Of a stretch of DNA of 64,000 nt, positions 36,509-45,500 are shown piece by piece (the first letter of the stretch is position 1; every line of letters begins with the position of its first letter). Source of the stretch: Strongylocentrotus purpuratus (Eukaryota > Echinodermata > Echinoidea > Camarodonta > Strongylocentrotidae); the NCBI RefSeq assembly GCF_000002235.5, contig NW_022145604.1, forward strand, positions 29,237,291 to 29,301,290. The letters run 5' to 3'. Position numbers and translations under genes: made by a program. The notes under the pieces were generated by a model. The model did not search any database. It was not told the DNA's origin and worked only from the letters and a program-made list of their open reading frames with translations.

Positions 36509-39500
36509 TTAACGTTTTTCAACGGTAATCCACACCTCCCCGCCATCTTTGTTTACAAGATGCGATACAAGGCCGTGAACGTGTTCCGGTTTCTGACCCG
36601 GGACCACCTTGACCTTGAAGGCACGTATGAAGACCGCTAGGAAGATGGCCACTTCTTTGTAGGCAAACTGTTGCCCGGGACACACCCGACGACCGGCGAA
36701 ACCGAACGGGTGGTAGGCATCACGAGGGCGCTTTTTCACATTGGCTGCGGAGAAGTTCTCTGGATTGAAACTACAAAGGCAAACAGATAAATAATAATAA
36801 TACTCAGTTTTTATATAGCGCTTATTAGAATCACTAAGCGATTACAAACTTGGAGATTATTACCCCGGCTTTAGCTGTGCTGCCATTGCGGCGCTCTAGC
36901 ATTTCAAAGAATTAATTCCTGCAAGGTACCCATTTACATCACCTGGGTTGAGTGTGGCAAATGCAGATCAATGTCTTGCCAAAGGACATTAGTGCCGCGG
37001 CAGGTCTCGAACCAGGGACCTTGTGATTGACAGGCCGGTGACTTAACCACTCGACCATGGCACCTCTATGAATCAGTCTGAATCTAGCAATGACTAAAAA
37101 TGATCTGCCATCTCCAATAAGGTGTAGATTAAAACAAAGATAAATCCATTTCAATGCCACTTTCACACTAGATTGCACTGCATGCGTGTATGGACATTCC
37201 ATTCCACACATACCAATCCTCACAGACACATGTATTCAAATTCAACCTAGAAACATTTATCATGTTTTGCAAAGAAACCAAGACATTTACAGAGTTTTAA
37301 TAGCAAAAACAAAACTTTTTTCGAACAGTAGCAACTGTATTGATCATACTACCTACGGTAATACCTTCTAGACCATTTCGGTAGCTCATTATAAATCACA
37401 GTTAAATGATCCTTCATCAATTTAGACACCGATAAATGCATTTATATATGTATGCATTTTCAATGTCTGTTATGATTATTGTATTTTCCTTTCCTTAAAC
37501 CATATACGTGTATTGTATTTCATGTATTGTGATCTTCAAATCACTACGATTTGCATTTTTCTGCTTTTGATTTGAAATTGGAATTGAAAATGAATGAATG
37601 AATAAAATTTCAGTCTGGTAAGTTTGAGACTGTTTCTTGTTCCAGGCCACAGCGCTCCTTGCAAGACCATTTTTATTTCTGTGTTTAATATAGATTTCAC
37701 TCACGTTTTGGGTTTGGGAAATACTTCTCAGACTGGAGCGAGACACCAAGCGCATGAATTACTGGAGTCTGAAATGAGATAAAATATAATATTCATTTAA
37801 TTGTTATTACTTATATAGTAGGATAACGGTTGCACCATGTGAGAGAGGGGGAGGGTTGGGGAGTCCTGAAAAGGACTGTTGGTAATCTTTCTTTGAGCTT
37901 ACAGTTCTAAAGAGCAACCTCTCAAATACTGTCAATATTAACTCTTTATATAACAACAACAACAACAACAGCAACTACAATAATAATAATAATAATAATA
38001 ATAATGGATATTTATCTAGCGCACGTTTCCAAAATAACGTTCTTTTTTGCTTATGCAAACATTTAGAAACATTGTGCCCCCTCTTGAAAAAAAATGAAAT
38101 AGTGATTTGACCTACCCCCTTGGGAATGACATGACCTCCGAGGACGACGTCAAAGTCCTGGTACCTGGCAGCGTAGGGGCAAGAATGGAGACGCGTAGGG
38201 TTTCATCTATAACCTGCCTCATGTACCTGGTGAAAGAAAACCATGTAAAGAACATTGTTGAGTCAGTCGATTAAAGGGACTCTGTAACATTGCTTCAGAT
38301 TCTGAAACAAAATCCTGGATTTAGCTCATGCTGCAATCATAATTATAAACCTTTAGGTCAGTCAGGAATCCCATGACTTTTACAAGCCGATCGCCTGTCT
38401 GATTATCAAGATATTTATGATGGGAAATTGAAATGTCATTTTTCGTTTTCCTAACGGTTTTTATTACACTACAGTCTATTGGGGAAAATGAGTACTGGGT
38501 ATGGTCAAACCAGTCACTAAAAGATTTTTACTTTTTTGAGACACTTCATGATATTTCAATTGCTATTTTTGGGGGGTTTCAAGATTACACAATACCACAG
38601 ACACTGATAACAACATGTAGGGTCATGCATCTCAGGTTTAACATTGTTAAACCATGCCTTTAAAGGTACAAAGCATATGAAGAGTAGGCATGTTTTTTAG
38701 CAAATGAGACTGATTTTATAGGTTTAATGACCTCCCCCGATGATTTCATAAAGATCAAAGTAGGCACCATCATAACATATTGCCTATCTTTCATTGGCTC
38801 TTAAACTATCATTTCTATCAGACTTTCCCGTTCTCGACCGGTGTCATGATTTGTAAGGGACCCGCAAGTGCCTCTGCCGCATACCCATGGCCAGTTCTGG
38901 CCTTCACTGTTGAATTCTATTGAGGTGATAGCAAGAATTGAAGCCTTACGATGGTATTCTCGAAAGCGGACTAACTTTAGTCCATGGTTTAATTCTCTGA
39001 CTAAGTATGGAATGCCAAGTGTCCATATGAATATATTTTTGAATAATTTGATATGTCCCTAAGTTACCATGATAAATAATTTGTTCATAGTTATATTGTT
39101 GTCTAATAATTATGTTATTCCATTTCATTTTAATTTAGTGACAGATTAAATTATTCAAAAACATATTCATATGGACACTTGGCATTCCATATTTAGTCGG
39201 AGGATTAAATCATGGACTAAAGTTAGTCGGCTTTTGAAAATACCACCTTTAGTCACTTCCATTTGTATGCCACGATAAACCACTGCAGCAAATAAGTATT
39301 GGCGATAGGGTGAATTATCTATTTATTTATTTATTTCTGATATTTATACAGGGTGGCACATATCACCAATTTGGTGGTCTTCCATGAGGCCCTGTTTTGT
39401 AAGAATAAAACAAATAACAGCAGCAAATATGTGAAATCTTACGTCATTTCTGCAATGTCTTCCATGCTGACCTCTCCTGTCTTGCCCACGATGTCGATCA

Positions 39501-42500
39501 CATGATTGTAAAGCTTCTCCTGGATCTTATCATCTTCAGCCAAGAAGAACAGTGCCCAGGCAAACACTGAGTAAAACAGAATGATCAAAAGAATACAAAA
39601 TATTATATGAAAGAAGTAAAGATGTCACTATATACGTTGTATTGTATCAAACTGGACCGTAACAAATTTGAATCTCATAATATTTGGAATAAACCTGACA
39701 ATCTCATACCTACATGTAGTAAGTAAAGATGTCACTCTATGTCGTATTGTATGAAACTGGACCCTAAAAATGTGAAATCTGATCATATTTGGAATACACC
39801 TGACATTCTAACTCATACCTCAAGTCATGCCACCTGACCGACTCCTCACTAACCAATTTTTGGCCATGAGGGGTAATGTCATTCTTAGCTTGGTTTCTCG
39901 TAGGTCAAGTGCCACTTGAGGAATGGATTTCTTTGTGCAACCCAATGGATTTGCAAAATGACCCATTCTTCTGGTCTTGATTAGCTCCATGACAACAGTT
40001 TTAAAGGTAATACAAAGTTTTGGGAAATTTTGAAAATTGGGTGGATAGTGACTCTTTACCATTTTGATATATCTGGATGCCCCTGTGGATGTATTATAAG
40101 CACTAGAAAATTTAGCCCCTAAAACACTTCTGTTTTTCGAATAAAACTGAATATAAAAATTTACCGGTGCTACCGGTAAATTTTGATAAATTTCAAATCG
40201 CGCCTACGGCAGTACAATGGTAGCTGCGGTCATGAAAATCTCAGAATATGTAGTTGTGATATATAATTTCCAAACGGGAACAGCTAATCGGTCGATTTTA
40301 GTCAAAAACATTATTTTATAGCTTAATAAATTTTTTGACCTTGAGAGGGAGCTATACAACATAAAGATTTTATTATTTACAATTTCATAACTTTAGACTC
40401 AATTTCAACCGCGACAACGATCACTGACTATTGTAGGATCGCATATGCTTCCAATATGTTCATTGGAACCAAATTCATGACCCCCATACCAAAACTTTGT
40501 ATTACTTTTAACACCGGTATGAATTCACCTTGCACTGGAAACTAAAATGATTTTGAAGCCTTTTCTAAATATGTTTACATTATTTGTGTGGCATTTAAAG
40601 AGTTATAAGATGATGACATGGATCCTAATCAAATCATTGGTCGAGAGCATACACGTGAGCAGGCATTTATTTTGCCTAACACGTAATTTGGATAATGACC
40701 GGTCATTAACAAATGCTAATGACCGATCATTAGAAAAATCATGTTATAAAATATTATTTTAGAAAACAAATAACACATTATCTTAAAAAACAAATAATAC
40801 ACATCATTTTGTTCTGGCATTAGTAAAATTACCCACACTCGGTACCTCCAAAACAGTCCAAAAACCCTTGGCTATTGCCTCGGGTGTGTTAGCCTGTTCC
40901 AAAGGTATCTTGTGTGGGTAATTCTTACTAATGCCCTTACTGCTGTGTTTTATTTGTATATTATTTTAGACCAAGGGGGAAAAAAGCCTGCCACTCACGG
41001 TTCCCAGAAGTATGGAATCCACCGATAACATAGGTAAGCAGATCAGCCTGCAGTCTCCCTGGGGGATAGTCAGCCTTGAGGAGTACGTCGATGAAGACTT
41101 CTTTATCTTGACTGGGTGGATTAGATCTGCGGAACTTGATCACAGCTTGGATGGTAGCATACATTCTTTCTCTGGCTGAAATTACCATACAATCATACAA
41201 GTTATTCATTTAAATTAAATTAAATTCAATTCAATTCAATTTTATTTCGTCCAATCATAACATGGAAATTCATTGTGGGATTTTACATATTGTGTTTACA
41301 TTAAAATCATGTATAAAAAGACATCAAAAGCATGACATTGAAATAGGAAATAATTACATTCAAAATCGGTTAGAAATTGGAAAAACATAACATGACATTG
41401 ACACAATGCACAAATATACATAGTAGAAATATAATTATATTCACTAAGACATACAACAGCATTTTCACACAGGAGTTAAAATTCTTTAAAGCTGGTTAGT
41501 TTAAAGAGTTTTAAACTAATCAGCTTTATATATATCATTCACACACAAAAAATTTCAGTGCGCTTTAAACGCTCAGTAGGGCCATTGCGCATTTGCGAGC
41601 AGTCACTGCTTGTAAATGCGCAATGGCCCTACAGAGCGTTTAAAGAGCAGTGCACAGTCAAGTTAAGGACGTACATCCGTTCACACACAAAATGTCTTGC
41701 TCTCTAGATATGGGCTTCGTATCTGCAGCCTGCTCTGACCGACATTTAGATTGCGACTTTGTTTCCATCCGAACATCATATAAACAACGTTCACAAAGGG
41801 AAAATCTACTTTAAAGCTTTTTAGTTAAACAGCTTTGAACTAATCAGCTCTAGATATGATGAATTTTACCCCTGTGTGAAAAGGCTGTTCGTTGGGTGCA
41901 TCCAGTGCATGAGCCTGAAATGAAATTTTGGAGTGTCATATGTGCTGTAAAATATGAAGCCTAAAAAGGCGTGAAACCGACAAGGATGTGTCACGCCTTT
42001 AAAACTTGCATCCCTGATTCAAGACACACAAATTGTGGAAATTTGCTATCTAATAAAAGTTATTTCAGATATATTTTAAATGTACATCTTCAGTAAAATA
42101 CCAAGCGAATATAAATCAACATATGACTTCTGCTACTTTTTAGCAAATTCAAGAAATCAAAATGGGAGCATTTAAAGATTTATTCAGTGGCCTTGTAAAG
42201 ATAAATATATGTTGTGATCCATCACTTTGAGCAATAAACAACTCAATAAGTAAGTAGCCCTAAAGCCTACTAGAGGCCAGAAGGCTAATGATTATTAAAG
42301 GTCGATGTTCACCCAATTACCAAAAGCTCAACACGATCCATTGCTACAATTGTACAGTAAAGAAAGTTTGCACATGGATAGCAGCTTTTGCAGCAGGAAA
42401 TATTTGCAAATTACACAATGCCGATTTTGTTATTCATATTTGTTTTATATAAGACGCTTTTATCGATCTGGACTACTTGGAAATTGGGTGCAAGACTTTG

Positions 42501-45500
42501 TACACACAATTTTCAAATGTTAGAGTAAATTTGCATTGATATAAAAAGTAACAGCATTATCAAATTAAAGAACAACTGAAAGTCATGACTATCCAAGAAA
42601 TATCCTCATGAAAGGATTGGCAAAATGAATTTGCCAAAATACCCTCTTAATCACCTTCTTCAAAAGTCTTCACTCTGTTACTTCCTTCATCTGGCATATT
42701 CCCATCAAGTCTGGCTTCCATCTCACCCCACACCTATATCCAAAATAATAACAATAGTAATAACGACAGCAACAACACACAACAATGATAATGATAATAT
42801 GAGATGGTGATGGTGATACTACTACTACTACTACTACTACTAAAAGGGGAGTCTTGTATATTGCTCATGCCCCCACATTGCCATTTCCGGCGAATTAATG
42901 TCCTACCTGGTACCAATTTACATCACCTGGGTGGAGTGTGGCAAAAATAAATCAATATCTTGCCAAAGGACATAAGTGCTGTGACAGGGATTTGAACCCT
43001 GTACCTTGTGGTTTATAGTTAGTGATGTGAGTTAGCGTTTAATTTCCTATTCGTCTACATGTGTAGTGGTGGTTCGTGCGTGTACACAGTCACAGCACTA
43101 TTTACAGTCCGGAGACTTATCTATTTAAACATATTTTGTGGCTTACATCCAGTAAATAAGATCAAGTGATCGATCTGTATTGAAAAACAAGTCAGAAAAA
43201 ATCTTGGAACCAGCGGGAATTGAACCTGCACATCTACTGCTTGCTGGGCAGCGACTCTTCCTGGGTGTAAGCCACAAAATATGTTTAAATAATTGAAATT
43301 TCTCCCAGGAAGCATTACATTTACAAGCAGCCGTTTTGTTCTTCTTTTAGGATACTCACAAAGTCGTAGTCTTTCCTGAAACTGGTAATGCTCTTGTCAT
43401 CCTGGAAATAGTCCCCAAAAGAGGTCAACATGATCCCCTTGATCGCAAGACCAAGACCGGTGCCATGCAGAGAAATGTGCTCTCCGGGCGGAAGGGCTGA
43501 AATCTTCTTCACCAATTGCTCTGTGATCTGTCAAAAATGTCAAATAGGATATGGTAAACAAGATTTAACTCACTTTTGGACATTTTAAGTTTTTCGATCG
43601 CCAAAGGTCGCCATTTTTGCGATTGCCATCATGCCATTTCATTCATGCTCCCGAGGGCCCTCTAATCCTATTATTACTACGGCTTTAGCCGAGCTACCAT
43701 GATAAGGCACTCAAGCATTCAAGGAATTTCTTCCTACCCATTTACTACACCTGGCTGGAGACTGGCAAATGTAGATTAATATCTTGTCATCTGGAAGACA
43801 TTATTGCCACACCGGGATTAGTGTCAGAGCAGGACTTGAACCACGAACCATGTGATTCACAGCCCGATGAAGTATCCACTAGCCCTGGGGAGTGTTTTAC
43901 AAAGACTAATATCTACCTCAAGTTGGACTTAAAGCTAAAGACCAGTTATGGTCATGCGATTGCATTGTGAAAGAAACATTGTGGAATCGATCAGAAAAGG
44001 TTGATCATCTAGCATAGATGCACTGCAAGGTTCTGGAATCATCAAAATGATAAGAAATTTGGCCAAGTCTTCATAAAGTTAGAATCACTGTACACAGAAA
44101 GATGTATAAGGGACTACACACGTGCGCGACACGTGGATTTGTATCTCTCAAAAGGCAAGAGATACACTAATTTACCAAATATATCAATTAGTAGGCGGTT
44201 TCCCGTCAACATTTTTATCATCATGTATTATTCAAAACATATTCTTCCACATGATTGGTAATAAGAGCTTCCATTTCATTTTTTGATATTGGGCCGGGGT
44301 GTTTCCAATACTGGTCTTTACCTTTAGCTGTGGCAGGCCATTCATGCCACTGTTTGCTCTCACCATTTACTGACAATAATGAGTGACATTGGTCTCTCAA
44401 GGGACATACAAATCATGGTCATAAATCTACAGCATTTACATTTTTTGATAAAATATTATCTAAAGATCATAATGGTAAGAGTAAACAGTGGCATGAACGG
44501 CCTGCCATAGTTAAATCCAACTTAAAGTCAATATTAGTCTTTGTGAAACACTCCCCAGGGACCCGTTTCACAAAGCCTTTTTTCAATGACAAAAATCAGT
44601 GACAAATCTGCTGATAACCAATCAGAAGCAAGGATTTCAGTAGCTTATAACAAAAACTGTCATTTGTTACTGATGACAAGTTTTGTGAAACACTCCCCCG
44701 GACACCTCTACACCACATCATCCTACCTTGTTGAAGACCCCAATGAAGTTCTGGAGTGCTTGGAATCCAAAACATCTGTCGGTTAAGTCTCGTCTCTTCC
44801 TACCATCACCCCCGTTTGCATACTGGATGCTGTCAGGTGTAATCAACGGTTCAAACAGCTTGAATAAGAGGGCTGTAGGTTCCAAAAGAAGTAATTTGAT
44901 ATATTATATTGTTCCTTCTCATGCTTATTTCCTATCTAACGTGCATTTCTCTTTCCTTATCTTCTTCTCAACCCCACATGCCGCTCATCATTTAGTATTA
45001 TTTTCTGTACCCTCGATCTCTCACTTCTTTTGTCATTGTCTAATCTTTGTATTATGACCATGTTCATCTATCTTTGTCGTGTAAAGTATTGTCTTGTCCC
45101 TTTCTTGTCTCTGTTGGCATCCCCCTTTTTCTTTCCCCTATTTTGTAGTTCCTTTTGTAGTTACAGATTAGTTAATTTAATTACTCATTATTCCTAAGTT
45201 TCATTTGAGGTGTTCACACTTGTACAAGCATTGCTGTTTAGTGGACCCCTCTGTTTCCAACATGCATTTCTTAAATTTGTTTTAAATGCTTATAATTGAT
45301 TTGTAATGTTTTGTTGGAAACATGAATAAATATGAAATTTGAAATTTGAATTTGAAATACACACACATGAAAATATATGTTGCCTTTGATAGGATTGTAT
45401 AGCGGGCAAATGTTGTTTATCTTTTGTTAATTTTTACATACTTATGTTTGATAAGGGTTGCTGTCTAAGAGAAAGTAGTAATTACGCATATGATTAGGAA

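Larger units (their letters stand above)
43884..44558. mobile_element. MITE with CTGGGGAGTG ends, interrupted by two other elements
   Basis: The left CCTGGGGAGTGTTTTACAAAGA and right TCTTTGTGAAACACTCCCCAGG, with inner pairs ATATCTACCTCAAGTTGGAC and ATCCAACTTAAAGTCAATAT, are the two halves of one hairpin element. The middle is occupied by 43929-44329 and 44330-44514. Confidence 0.75.

Noticed and set aside
42294-42530. Possible further TTAAAGG element
   Set aside because: TTAAAGGTCGATGTTCACCC looks like a left end, but no matching right end with TTAA was found.
15393-43882. Possible tRNA genes at SINE heads
   Set aside because: The tRNA-like heads are always joined to the same SINE body and lack a paired acceptor stem and terminator, so they are not called as tRNA genes.
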